DNA of 64,000 bases, taken from the NCBI RefSeq assembly GCF_964019385.1, contig NC_088644.1, positions 36,257,706 to 36,321,705 of the forward strand, in the 5' to 3' direction. The translations under genes and the position numbers were made by a program. The notes under the pieces are model-generated. The model did no database searches and had not been told where the DNA came from. It saw only the letters and a list, made by a program, of their open reading frames with translations. Source of the stretch: Sycon ciliatum (lineage: Eukaryota; Porifera; Calcarea; Leucosolenida; Sycettidae). Of this stretch, positions 1 through 45,560 are shown piece by piece; position 1 is the first letter of the stretch, and each line of letters starts with the position of its first letter.

Positions 1-118
1 CTATGCACTGGCTTAGAGCTGACGTAATCGTGCCTTTCCAATTTCCAAAGACTGGTCTTTGTGTCGATACACTTGCAGGCACTAGGGCAGGAAATCTGGC
101 TTTGATGTATTTACTATG

Positions 119-239
119 AAATTATGGTGAAATAGGAGAAGGACAAAATGTTACGAGTTATGACTAACTGTCCACCAACGTAACCAGATCTTATACAGTC
201 AGCGAACATTTTGTCCTTCTCCTATTTCACCATAATTTA
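119..239. mobile_element. short fold-back MITE, deletion derivative of the 32351-32873 element
   Basis: The left end (AATTATGGTGAAATAGGAG, 119-137) is the inverted repeat of the right end (CTCCTATTTCACCATAATT, 220-238). The body contains a stretch starting TTACGAGTTATGACTAACTG that also occurs at 32381. It therefore keeps about 85 bases of one arm of the larger element plus its other terminus. It lies in the intron before the first visible exon of gene 1. Confidence 0.75.
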
Positions 240-437
240 ATTGGCTCACCATCCGAGTTTACTATCCGAGTTTACTATGAAATCTGCATCAACAGTGATT
301 GCCTTTTTGAATATTTGTTTTGAAGCTGGTATACGTCCATGTTTAAAGTCAGGTGGCTCTTAGTCCGCAATGAAAGAGCAGTCCGACCACAACAGCAATA
401 CAGCACTCAAGACAATGGTTTCTTTTCTGTTGTGCAG

Positions 438-3400
438 GTTGTGGCCAGAGGTTGAAGTCACCATGCGTGATGTAGACCTGGTTGCAGGTCAACAGGTTTC
501 TCCCGCTGATCGCTTGTTGTCGTGAGTACATATACTGATGCACTCGCTTATGGTTCCCTTTGTGTAGGGAGTTCAGTTCCGGTCACAGAAAAGCGAAAAG
601 TGCAGTCACAGCTCGCCTGTACAAAGTGAATGGGCGCCTCGTGACTGCAGTTCGAGATGCAGTTCGAGGCCCAAGTATCTTCTCCCGCGGCCTTTTCGGC
701 CTTCTCGATGCTATTTTTAGGTAGCTGAGGTCATTACCTTTCCAATGGTGCCACACATGCCATGCTTCCAAAAATAATGCCTCCGCGCTTGGCGCGGATG
801 CACTTCGAAGTACTAATTTCGACCAGATCCGTACTCGGCCCCACAAAGAACACCCGATTTTCGTGTTCAGCGGCCTCGAATTAGCCTAAACCAAGAGGAT
901 TCTAGAACATTGAGGCTCGCGCTTTATCACGGTAGAAGGAAGATGATCACAGAAACCAGCCCACGGCGATTTCCTGGAGGTAGACGAAAAAAATCGAGTG
1001 AACTGCGCGCACGCTGTAGAAGCAGTGACGGGGAAAACGTGTGACTTGTGCAAGTAGGCGCGCACGGCATGCGTGCACACTGCATGCATGCACACATCCT
1101 GTATCACCATGTATGTACCAGATAGTGCAGTGCTGGACGGAAACCACACGGCTCACATACATACTTGCATTTACTTCTGTGACTACTTTCTCCCCCGTTT
1201 TCCGATCTTCAATCGACTATAACTCTAGATTGCCTTGGAATTTTGGGTTCAAATTTTCACAGGTTGTTTCTCCAACCTTCCCGGTTTAGAAAAACTAGCG
1301 TTTTATGCGAAACTCGCGAATTTGGTTTTTCAATTGAAGTCCCTACTTTGTGTAGGTGCAAAAAGGTTTGCATTATAGTATCATAAGTTTGCAGTGGAAT
1401 GTAGATTCTGTTTTGAATTGGTTTGCTTAGCTTTCTGCACTGCCTGGCGTTTTTAATTTTGTCTTGAACGTATTCTTTCTGTATATAAAGACCTTTTGGA
1501 AGTTGCAGAGCATATTACTCTCTTTCTGCAACGTTCTCTCTCTCCCTCTCTCTTCTTGGTTTTTTTAGGCGCTGTGATGTGCCACTGATGATGCGCCCAC
1601 AGTGGATGTTCTGGCCTAATTACGACGGTGGCTTGGAAAGTACTGCCTTGTGCGTTGATGGAGAGATGGGTGGCGTACTGAAGCTCTATCGCGAGGTATG
1701 GTTCAGTGTGTGGTGCTCCTTACTTATAACAATATTATCTAGGCTGCTTTGTTGGTTGTAGTTCGTCTATATACTGGTATTACCAAGCTGCTTGCCTCTT
1801 TTGCTTGCTTGCTTTTTGAATGTTCAGGTCCGCTTTGGCGCACCGCGAAAATTCTTTGATGCTGCCTGGCCCAATGTCAAGCGCATTATGCACAGGTGGA
1901 TGACCCATAACGACCAGGGAGACGGTGAGTGTGTATTTGACAACAAAGATGCAGTCTCGGCACTAGTCACCCACACCACGCACGGCCCTGGAACCAAGCA
2001 TTCTGGATTCAGGACTTGCAACGGACCGAGGCGATTGTGCGTGTGTGTGTGGTGGGGGGCAGGGGTCCTGTTCTTCATTTCACATAACTATAAGGCCTTT
2101 GATGTTCTTCCCTGCTATTGATCACTGGAGGGTACTTTTCATTTTCACGTTGCGATTCTAGGCAACCAATGTACTGACACTTTAATTTAATTTAGGATGC
2201 TATGGACTTGGATTGCGATAATACATTAGGCAGTTCATTTTGTACAGATTTCTAAGTGTGTGTGTGTGAGAGTGAGTGTGTGTGTGAGTGTGTGTGTCAA
2301 TGAGTAGGCGAGTGAATGTGGTGTAGTGTATGTGGGTCAAGCCCATGTGAGACTGTGCATGCCCGTGTGTGCATGTGTGCCGGCATGATTGCCACACGAG
2401 TTTTTAATTCCTTGGGTTTCTAGGGCCATTCGAATGTCCTTCTGCAAGCGACTGTAGCCCAGTGATGAAAGATGTGTTTGTTGTGAACTTGTAGCACTTC
2501 TTTTTCTATTGCTTTTCTTATCTTGTGTGCGTGGTTCTATAGGCACCATGAAGATTGCACAGCCGAACACTTATGATACTTCAATGTTCGGTGTCAACAC
2601 GTTCATCGGAGCTCTCTACTTGTGCGGCCTTCGGTTAGTGACCATGTGGTTACCGGAGTCTTGTAGTACAGCTTGCATTCGGCTATATTCACAAGCCGTT
2701 CTCTTCTCATGCATCTTCAGGTCATTAACTAGAGACTTGGTTAGACTTTTGTTTGTCGTTGGTGTGATTTTCTCGCCTGTAGCGCTTCTGAGGAGATGGC
2801 TAAGATGCAAGGAGAGACCGTGAGTGTTCCATGATTTCTCTTCTTCTGATAGTATTGGCCGCTTGGCACAATGGTCTCATTTCTATGGCGATTGCAAGTT
2901 GTATGGCGTGGGCTGTGGCTATGTACTGAAAATAGAGCACTCTGACTAGATTTCAATGTTGGATTCTGCCTGCCTGTTCTCAGTTCTTTTTCTGAATACC
3001 TGTCGTTTGGGTTTGCAGGAGTTGGCTACGGAGTATCACGAGCGATATGTGATGGGCCGTGCCTCGTTGGACCGCAAGTGCTATGTCAACGGCCAGTGGT
3101 ACACGCAAGAAGTTGACCCAGAGAACGCCAAAGAGGTCGTGTCTGACTGTGAGTTGCTTCTGTAGTTGTCTCATGTGCATGGATGTTGTATGTACAATCA
3201 TGTTCTGCAGACTATAGTCCAGCTGTGGCCAAAGAAATCTGACCTGCAGCTCCAAGTCGCCAGCGGCTCGTTCGGCCCTTAAATGGGTTTTGGACCGTGC
3301 ATGATATAATAGAAGTGGAAATGTGGCGCTGCTTTTGACTCGCGCGTTGGATATCTTTGTCCACTTCTAGCTACTACATTTGTTTTCCTGGCTACCACTC

Positions 3401-5953
3401 ACTCCCTTGCTATAAGCAGAAGAGAGCACTACATGTACATACTATGGCCAGTGCAGGTACATTAATTTTTCTTAGCAAAAGCAGAGATTCGTGGCGAAGA
3501 GCGCCAATCACGGGGATGACCTAATGTTTTGTAAAGCACGGTGGAACATGCGCCGCTATAACTCCTGGATTTCCTGCTTGGAGACATAACTTTACCCGCC
3601 AGAACAATGTCTATACGCGTTGCCTGTGTGTGTGTATTCTATACAGCAACATTTGTCGACTGCCTCCTCGGTCAATGGTGGGGCTACCTTCTGCAGCTTG
3701 GTGATATCCTGCCAAGGGATCACTGCCAGAGCACCGTTGTCAACATTTTCGCTCACAACCACATCGACTCCTTTATTCCAGGTATGTTATTTTAACCTTT
3801 TGAGCACGACGCTACCTGAATGCCGCCCCACGTCAACACCTGCAAAAATCGCGTTTTTCCTATGAAAGTAGTAGCTGTTCAAGGATCGATAACTTTACCT
3901 TCCTTTGGACGAATTCCATGATCTTGAGCTTCCTGCAAAGGTCTTGAGGCGAGGAACAAAATAGTTCCAAGCTCAGCTCGGAGCGACACCAAAAGCCCAT
4001 GCTACAGTCTGGCAAACTTCACGCACGCGCTCGACAGACTTGAGCACGGCCAGGAGATCAAATCCTCAGCTGCCATTTCACTCTCCTTGCTCGTATCGAG
4101 CTCAAATTTTTTTTGAGGACTCCCCAGATCCGCTGCCATCATTTGAATCTAGTTTCCATGGCAGCAGATAGCGCGAAAATGATCGAAAATGGAGAATACG
4201 CGTTCTGCAGAGTTCGCAAAAAAATCGATTTGAATTTGCCGTGTCGAGTCGCATATCTCAACAACCCGGGGTCGTATCGCTTCGGCGATTGTTTCTATCG
4301 CAAGCTGAGAGTTTTCTCTTGCAGATACATATTTCGATTGTGAGAATCGGCCAAGAATTGACCGAGTTACGATAGTTTGAACTCACGCGGTTCATGCAAA
4401 TCGCGTTTGTACGCTATGTACACTCACGACGTAATAATACGTCATGCGTGGGTGCAGTGACACTGTACGTGACGTATTAATACGTCATGCGTGCTCAAAG
4501 GGTTAAGTACTATCTGGACTTTTCTTGCACTCATGGTTGCTTTTCGTGAATGGGGGCTGTGAAAAGGTGCTTCTTGGTATCTGTGCACTGGATACTGTTC
4601 TATGCAGTTGACTTTGGGCTACTCTGTGTGTGTGTGTGTGTGTGTGTGTAACTATGTTATGAATTCTTGTAGCTGACCAGGCGCCACGCCGCTTCTACGA
4701 TCAGCGTGATGCCGGACTTGTCATTGCCAGCTGGCCATCCGGTGTGCCACCAGCAAACCGTCTTCTGTACTCCACCGAGGTAACCTCGCAAACACGCTTT
4801 AGTGTTTTGCTGAATCACATCAACTGATAGTCTGTTGGTATCGTGTGCGCTCTGCTGGAATTTCTTTTCTTTAATGGTGGAACGCGGAATGTTTTACTAC
4901 CTCCGACAAGCGAAACTTGGCGCGTTTTTTTTACTTCAAATTACTAGAAATAACTCACACTTTACAATCAAAACTAATGATTGACTCACCAAAATTCAAC
5001 TTTGTATTGCTCAACAAGGACGTTAGAGACATGTTTCGGCTGAATCACTCTCCTGATTCAGAGATCGCAGTTTCGTCTGGAGAGGAATTGTTCCTGTTTT
5101 GAGATGAAAGTGGGACGACAGCGGATTCAGTTGCAGCAAGTACCTCTGTTGTTATCGCTCTGAAAATCTCGATGTCGCTCCTGTGTGCTGTGCTCGAGCC
5201 ATGGTGTCGAGGGTAGTCGTTTCCGCCACCACTATCCAGGTTGACGTGGTAAGAACTGTGCAACACCTCCACAAGCGCCTGGACTCAAACAACTGTTTTG
5301 CCGGGTATTCTCGTCAACTGTCCAAAAATGCCTGCAGCAATTCCTGGCGATTTTCCTTAGCCACCAAAGACTCATTGCTCTGGTGGCTATTGAAAGATGC
5401 TAGGATTGTTTGGCATGTGGAGAGAGAGAGAGAGAGAACTCCTTGGTTTTCCATTGCAACGCGAAAGCACGACGATTCTCCTTCGCAGAATGGACGCGAG
5501 ACTGGCTTGCCTCTGACTTAGTCTGAGCCATGTGCCACTCACCAGCTCTTCGCTTGGCTTCCTGCACCCGATTGCATGGAGCTACAATTAGGTCGTACCT
5601 CACAGTCTTGTGATGTTGTGGTGCCAACACAAAAAATCAAAAAAAAACGCACCATGTTTCGCTTGTCGGAGGTAGTAGATCTATAGTCTCGATCTTTCTC
5701 TTTGACAGTAAGTTTGTGATGCCTCGTGTTCTGATATTGTGTTGTTGGTACATGTGCTGTAGGTTGTTATTCACTGTTATTGTTGTCTGATTTGTTTGTA
5801 CAGTGTGCTTGGACTGGTCTATCGCATTACTATGCATCTCTCTGCATCTACCTCGGTGTGCCTGATGTTGCCTTGAAGGGTACGTCTCGCTGCTTACATT
5901 GTCAAGAATCTCCCACTTGGGTGGTGTGTGTATTTGAGAGAGAGAGAGAGAGA

Positions 5954-6045
<92 letters not shown>

Positions 6046-8561
6046 GAATGTGTGCATGCACAAGCTTACGTTCATGCATGTAGATCCTGAGTATCAAATG
6101 TTGTAGCGCTGCCTGTTATGGTACGATCTTGTTTATCTCTGTACAGTTCTTCAGGACTCTCGCAACTCTTACGATGGTACCCGCCGTAGCCCGTGGAATG
6201 AGATCGAGTGCGGTGACCACTACTCACGCCCAATGTGTGCCTTCCAGCTCTTTGCTACTGCCTCTGGACTGGTGAGGGACACCTGCCAATTAATATTCCC
6301 TCTTGCTTTGTACTGGTTTAACCCTTTCACTGCCAACAACTAAAAAAGATGATCTGTGGATCAGTGCATTATGCGATCACTAAATAATTTGCAGCATGCT
6401 CACATTAATTTTGGTCAGATCATTACGAATGAGGGCTAGTGTCTACGAGAGGATAGCTGCTATCAAGAGTACATGGGTAGTGAAATGGTTAGAGCTTTGT
6501 AGCACTTCCCTAGTATACATCAGGCCCGCCGGAACCGGTCCGGTCGGTCAGGTTATCACCGGACCAACTTTGTGGCCACCAACACATGCTAACTGCTGCG
6601 GAGGGCGTATTTCCCCCGCATATCACGCACAAACTGTATAAGACTATGGCATGACCGGACCAATTGAAAACTGCTTCCGGCGGTCCTGTATAATATACAC
6701 CCCTGGGTGTACCGTAAGGGCCTGAAGCTATTAGTTCCACTGAAGATGGATGGTGCGCTGTGACTTGTGTGTGCAGTAGCTCTGTTCTCAGCAGCACTGA
6801 GCACTTTCTCGAGCTGGGGGACTCTTATTTACGTCTGTGGTTCAATATGTTTGTACTGCAGTTACTGAGGTCTGTGTCTCTGCCTTTATTTGTGTTTGGA
6901 ACAGACATTTGACGTCATTGAGGGTCCAATTTTGCGTGTTGGTTTCAACCCAAGGCTGTCCTTCGACAAGTTCCAGGGCTTCTACGTTGTTCCCTCCGCA
7001 TGGGGACAGTACTTGCAGACTGTTAACGCTGACAGAACTTCTGGCACTGCTTCCGTGAGTCTTCGCGCTACAGTGCATTTCAAAACTATAGACGCGTAGG
7101 GTTTTTGAAATATTTCAAATTTGGCTTGAACTTTTTGAGAATAGTTTTCGGAATATTGCTCAGGATCGCTCCACAATTACTCTCATATAGTTTCTAAAGG
7201 ATTGGATAACAGATGCCCAATTTGGAAAAAATTATGCACAAAGTGATCACAGATTTTATGTGGTATAGATGCTGGCATAACGGTTTTTGCCTAGGTACGC
7301 GTCTATAGTTTTGAAATGGACTGTAGCTTCCATTACTTTTGCGTGATCTAGGCGGGCAACCTAATTCTCCATGGTGCTTGTATAGTTTTCTGCTACTTTG
7401 TATTCACAATGGTAGAGAGCGTGCGAAGCTGGAAAACTGGCCTACAGTACAACATAAGCGTTCTCGTAACGAGAGAGACAGTGTGTGTGTATGTCCCTAC
7501 CCGCAGGAGATAGTTTTATTGACTAGGCTGCATTTTTTTGTGAATTTTTACCGAACAAGTTTTGATATAGGCTTTGAAGTATTTCACTGCTGTTGGTATG
7601 GTTGTTCCTGGGATTTTTCCTTTTTGCGCAGCCTCCCGGGTATGATTACAGTAGGTCTGCGAAGCATGCACATAGCCGCGTTGCTAACTTTTGTGACTCT
7701 GTGGTACATGCTCTATGTTCTCTTGTTTCTCCAGGTCAAGGTTACCTATGGTCAGATGGATATCTCTGAGCTCACCCTTCCTTTCTCCACGTCGTCCATT
7801 GTGGTTAAACTGAGCAGCTCTCCTGCTCACGTGCGCTACAGTCGTATTGACCAGGTAAGGCTGACCTCCGCTTGCTCTGGCACAGAGTGTACTGTGTTTC
7901 CAACCCTGTCTGTGATACTGAGCAAGAATCCCCATCCGTGTCTGTTCTACATTCAAGACATGATACAGGCTCACATGTAGGTTGTTGAATGTCAGCACCA
8001 CGCCAGTCAGTGCTAAATGTTGCACGCTCCGACTCACCAGTATCTTGGCTATAGTTATTGGTGTTAGACATACCAGGAATAACATGACATGTGAACCTTT
8101 GGTCTTGTCTTTTCCATTTCAATCCTTGGCTATCCATCCGAATCTAACATAACATCCCAAACTCTTCTTTCACAGAACTTCATTGCATTTCGTTGATAAT
8201 ACCAACAGTATAGACAATACCATGTGCTTATACATGTACGTGTAGTCGTATCAGCATTGCCTTGACCGATTGCTGATATGTACCTGAATTATCATATGTT
8301 CGGGGGGTTTCATGTGTGGCGTCGCAGTCCATCGAATTCTGCTTCCTACTCCCCTGAATTCCGACCAGTGGAAAAACCCTGGCCATGTGACGTTGTGTCA
8401 TGCACTGTCACGTTTTAATGTTTCTGTGTAACGTGCATGGTGCGTGTTCTTTTTGTCTCCAGACCACCGATGGTATCGTGATCACATTTACAACTCCCGT
8501 CAAGGTCCCGGCTGGCAGTTCACTTGAAGTCGTTGCGGGCAGCTCCGCGTACCGCTGGTAA
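438..8561 (+). CDS. GH116 glycosidase, gene 1 (C-terminal half; 5' part lies before the window)
   Basis: Thirteen exons: 438-521, 1569-1695, 1828-1924, 2543-2633, 2783-2819, 3019-3148, 3647-3781, 4673-4779, 5804-5879, 6147-6271, 6905-7054, 7735-7854, 8463-8561 (TAA). All have GT-AG borders and join in one frame (about 458 codons). Seen: [13 protein letters not shown], the GGVLKLYRE helix, NTYD (Asp codon 2575-2577) followed by [40 protein letters not shown], and [16 protein letters not shown], then a C-terminal beta-rich tail. Known: GH116 enzymes hydrolyse beta-glucosides (animal GBA2 acts on glucosylceramide), using a Glu nucleophile and an Asp acid/base in an (alpha/alpha)6 barrel. Inferred: the NTYD Asp is the acid/base; the nucleophile-bearing exon is upstream of position 1. 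No truncation or stop is seen in the visible exons. Exon 5 is a 37-nt micro-exon also present in gene 2. Confidence in the family is high; the substrate is unknown. Confidence 0.9.
2255..2330 (+). repeat. impure (TG)n microsatellite
   Basis: GTGTGTGTG blocks broken by GAG and CAA interruptions, in an intron of gene 1. Confidence 0.8.
3792..4506. mobile_element. MITE with TTAACCnTTTGAGCACG termini
   Basis: The left end TTAACCTTTTGAGCACGAC (3792) is an imperfect inverted repeat of the right end CATGCGTGCTCAAAGGGTTAA (to 4506). Near the right end there is a smaller palindrome built on GACGTAATAATACGTCATGCGTG and GTGACGTATTAATACGTCATG. It sits wholly in a gene 1 intron and has no coding potential. 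Confidence 0.6.
4624..4649 (+). repeat. (TG)n microsatellite
   Basis: Pure TG tract ending 23 bases upstream of the splice acceptor of the exon at 4673. Confidence 0.9.
4895..5677. mobile_element. 783-bp MITE or non-autonomous DNA transposon
   Basis: The terminal inverted repeats are about 35 bp. The left one begins TACTACCTCCGACAAGCGAA. The right one ends TTCGCTTGTCGGAGGTAGTA, and both continue into a T-run or A-run next to CGC. The outermost TA could be a duplicated target. No transposase reading frame is visible inside. Confidence 0.75.
5939..6043 (+). repeat. (GA)n then (CA)n microsatellite
   Basis: A short GAGAGA run is followed by about 45 CA units. It lies in the intron just after the exon ending at 5879. 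Long Cys-Val or His-Thr reading frames here are artefacts of the repeat. Confidence 0.95.
7068..7326. mobile_element. 259-bp MITE
   Basis: The left terminus CTACAGTGCATTTCAAAACT continues into ATAGACGCGTA. It is mirrored on the right by TACGCGTCTATAGTTTTGAAATGGACTGTAG. The arms are about 31 bp with one or two mismatches. The centre is AT-rich. It lies in the gene 1 intron after exon 6905-7054. Confidence 0.75.
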
Positions 8562-9224
8562 AACGTTTTGTCGCCTTGCTCTGCTCTTTGTAGAGGAATT
8601 GTGCAGAACCTTTCTACTGGATAAATGCATGCACAGGTGCATTTCTGCCCTTAAGTTATGTCCACATTTATGTTCTTCCCGACTATAGTAATTAGGTTAT
8701 TTTACCAAGTAGCAAAGGATGGCCTTGCTTGCGACACTTCCGAGTTCTCATAATGTGTATATTCGTTGGCTTCTTCAGAGTTCTTCTTACACTGCGAGCC
8801 CCTCCTCAGGCACGATCCATCTTCAAGAGATGTGCTCTTGTAGTTTAATTTTCCTCCCATCCGCCGGGCTCTCTAGCCCCTTGATTTGTACATAGCGTTT
8901 TGGTATGTATGCTTGCATTTGCACCAATGCTGGTGCGGATCTTCACCTTCCTGGGCAGATCGGCTTTGGCGTCCTTACCTCCCCAGCTATTTACTACTAG
9001 CATACTGGCTCTTCTTCGCCTAGTACTATCGCTTCTCTTTTGGTGTGCTGAAAGTCGCTCAACCAAGCGGCTACGTTAGTACTTATTTTCTTTTCTCTTT
9101 TTTTAATACATTATAGTTGCTACTAGTATTTCTCTCTCTTTCTATAATTCTTTCTAGCTATTAGTCTAAAATAAAAGTTGAACCTGACCAAGCGCGTTGC
9201 AAAATAACAAGAGTGCTCTATAAC
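8562..9224. other. 3' flank of gene 1, nothing recognised
   Basis: Starts right after the TAA of gene 1. AATAAA-like strings occur near 9169. I see no gene or repeat here. Confidence 0.4.
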
Positions 9225-9316
9225 CCAGAGTGTGCTAATCCGGTAGAATGAGCCCACAGCACAACGTTTACCAGAGTGTGCTAATCCGGTAGAATGAGCC
9301 CACAGCACAACGTTTT
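9225..9316 (+). repeat. 46-bp tandem duplication
   Basis: Two copies (9225-9270 and 9271-9316) of a unit starting CCAGAGTGTGCTAATCCGGT. They are identical by eye except at the last base. Confidence 0.9.
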
Positions 9317-9566
9317 GTTTACGTCCTGGCAGTGGTTTGCCTTTGCTGCACCTCGCACCGGCCGGCATCGTGGTTTTATCGTACCAATCACCTTTCTGAT
9401 CGCCGGTGATTTGACCCGGAACATACAGTACAACGAGTTGACCCTATGATTGGCACTAGTCAGTACTGTAAAAGCAGAAATTTTCGGTGGTGTTGTATTT
9501 TCGGTAACTTCGGTGCCGAAAATTTTACCGATAATAAAACGCACCGAAAATTTCGGTACAACCGAC

Positions 9567-9857
9567 ACCAAGAGTACATAACCCCCCAGAGTGTGCAACG
9601 CCGGATCCAGCTCTGCATAGGGTCTTGGTCGAGCGGAATCGGATCTTTGCGTCATAATACCGTACACATCTGAGGGGAACCCGGGGAGTCGCGGGTACTC
9701 TTGGATCAAAAACAATGGTGCCCTGCCTCGAGACCGGCCTTGCGCTGGTGTGAAGTGTACGCATGACATCAGAAGATCCGATTCCGCTCGACCAAGACCC
9801 TACACAGAGCTGGATCGGCGTTGCACACTCTGGGGGGTTATGTACTCTTGCCGACAC
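9567..9857. repeat. nested long palindrome
   Basis: The stretch from CACCAAGAGTACATAACCCC through GGTCTTGGTCGAGCGGAATC to GGATCT returns inverted (AGATCCGATTCCGCTCGACC onward) after a spacer of about 90 bp. Each arm is about 95 bp with a few mismatches. Confidence 0.7.
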
Positions 9858-9867
9858 TGTATACATG

Positions 9868-10187
9868 TACCGTAAAATCCCGCCAGAGCGCCTCTCCTAT
9901 CCGCCCCTCCCTGACTTCTTGTCAGGGACGTGATTGATTGTATCCTCGTATGACTCTGTCGCAGTCTGTGATGCCGTACTGCACTGCAGACGCGTGCTCA
10001 CAAACCCTGCGTTTTGTCGGGTCTGTACGACTCCTGGTTCTTGACCTTTGGTCGGTGTACGAGATGCACGAACAGTTTTCGTAGGGTGAGTACTTTTTCA
10101 TGTAGCACTGAATGCGGCAAGTAGGACTCGCCCCTTCCCACCTGAAGCGTCGAGGAGGTAGGGGCGCTCTGGCGAGATTTTACGGTA
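9868..10187. mobile_element. 320-bp MITE nested in the fold-back element
   Basis: The left arm TACCGTAAAATCCCGCCAGA(GCGCC) and the right arm GGCGCTCTGGCGAGATTTTA(CGGTA) are inverted repeats of about 25 bp. It lies between the inner palindrome and the right arm of the 839-bp element, which suggests a later insertion. A TACCGTAAA end is also seen at 60376-60687. Confidence 0.7.
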
Positions 10188-10302
10188 GTACTAGTACACT
10201 TGCCTGGAGAACGGATTTTACCGAAAATTTCCCTTAACCGAACCGCCGATTTTGGAAAATACCGAAAATATTACACCACCGAAAATTTCTGCTTTTACAG
10301 TA

Positions 10303-11871
10303 TGTCCATAATAACCAGATCAGCGACAGACACAAACTTTGCCATGCGAATGGGTGGGTGGGTTGAGGAGTAGGGGTGCACGGATTATGCACGCGCACGC
10401 ATCCGATATTATTTAGAAAAGCGATCCTGTCAGCTTTTCTATTATTGTGTTCTAATGGCAAGAAAAACGATATTATCATTTATGCATTTGGGCATTTCCC
10501 GGGGAGATTCGAAAGTACAGTATTCTCCAAAACATCGAAAAAATTCTCCAGAATTCCCCGAATCCATACAACAAACCAGCAAGAATCTTGCCTTGCGCAT
10601 GCGCTTTAGTATGCAAAATGGACGGTCAGGCACGTGGTGCATGCAAACGCAGTCAAATCATGTTGTCCTAGCGAGCACGAGCGAGTACTGTTCAATATCC
10701 ACATGTACATGTATGTGTGTCCATGGAATGGCATGGATGCGTGCTCGTTCTCTGGCAGGTCAAAATTGACATTCCGGGAATAATTCGTGCACCCCTGGCC
10801 CTAGCTATTTTCGTTATGAAAAATATTGATACAGTAGCTGAAACATCATGTCAATCCATTCTACCGTAATACTAGCTAGCTGTCAAGTCATTAATATTTT
10901 AAAAATATTTTTCGTTCAGGGGGAGGGTCATAACTAAACTTTTTGGTTTCGAGAAAATTATCGATAATTGCTGGATGGTCCCTTTTTTTTAAATAGTGCA
11001 TGAATGTACCAGAATTGTACTGACCCTGTATCGTGTATAGCTGTTAGGCTTACAAAAGTACAACGCTGAGAATACAGTCATGCATGTACGTCGGGTCCAA
11101 TGATAAAATCATTATTACAGTGTAGATCTGCCCAGAGTGATGGCTAGTATTCAGTATGTAATGCCTAGTGCCAGTAGTCATGGTAGTGCACTAGTGCCTA
11201 GTGGTGTTAGTGATGTTGATATTACCCGGTAGATGATGTGTAAATCAGGGGTCCCGGATCCTGCTGAGTGGATCATGGGGATTCATGGTAGACAGCTACC
11301 TGTCATGTACTTGATCCTGGTGTAAATCATGTGATGGTCAGTATGACTTTGATTTTATCTCGGCACTACCAGTACCGCCACGTACCACGCGACGGCAGCC
11401 CCTGCACCGACCGTTATCGATCTAGCACAGCCAGGCACGAAATCATCGTCAGATCTCGTTACTACTACATGTGTAGTGTTGAAAATATTGAGACCGCTAG
11501 CGCTATGCATGATATATCAATTATTATGATCTGATCGAGGTTGAGAACTCCGTCTTTTCATTTTAGTTTTACTGTCTGAAGATTGAACGACCAGGCAGGA
11601 GTATGCGAGTCGACAGGGCAGATCATACTCGACAGCGACACGTGGGGACTGTACAGTCAAACATGTACATCGGTAGCAGAAGAACACACTTTGTGGCTTT
11701 CCTAGCAAACGTCACTCGTCAGCATCGCAGTCGTGTCATTTAGACGCTGTCCACTTGCTTGCACATCAGCACAGCGGTCCATTCAGAAGAACGCTTTCCC
11801 ACGGGCCATCGGGCCATAGTGATATCAGTCATAGTCCGGGAGGAGCACCGGTAGTTTTCGATCGGGGAGCA
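10303..11871. other. intergenic region upstream of gene 2, nothing recognised
   Basis: No exon, element or clear promoter motif was seen. The promoter and 5' UTR of gene 2 must lie at its right end, before ATG 11872. Confidence 0.4.

Positions 11872-45560
<33,689 letters not shown>

Larger units (their letters stand above)
9464..10302. mobile_element. 839-bp fold-back element with other palindromes nested inside
   Basis: The left end TACTGTAAAAGCAGAAATTT continues into TCGGTGGTGT. The right end is its inverse, ACACCACCGAAAATTTCTGC continuing into TTTTACAGTA. The same terminal pattern, TACTGT..AGCAGAA..TTCG, recurs at 34214-34422, so this is one MITE family. No transposase was seen. Confidence 0.75.

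Noticed and set aside
5637-6106. Cys-Val and Thr-His repeat proteins
   Set aside because: Produced by the (CA)n tract next to exon 5804-5879.
7339-7980. A 213-codon open frame on the plus strand
   Set aside because: Only 7735-7854 is supported as an exon by homology to gene 2 and splice sites. The rest is intron that happens to be open.
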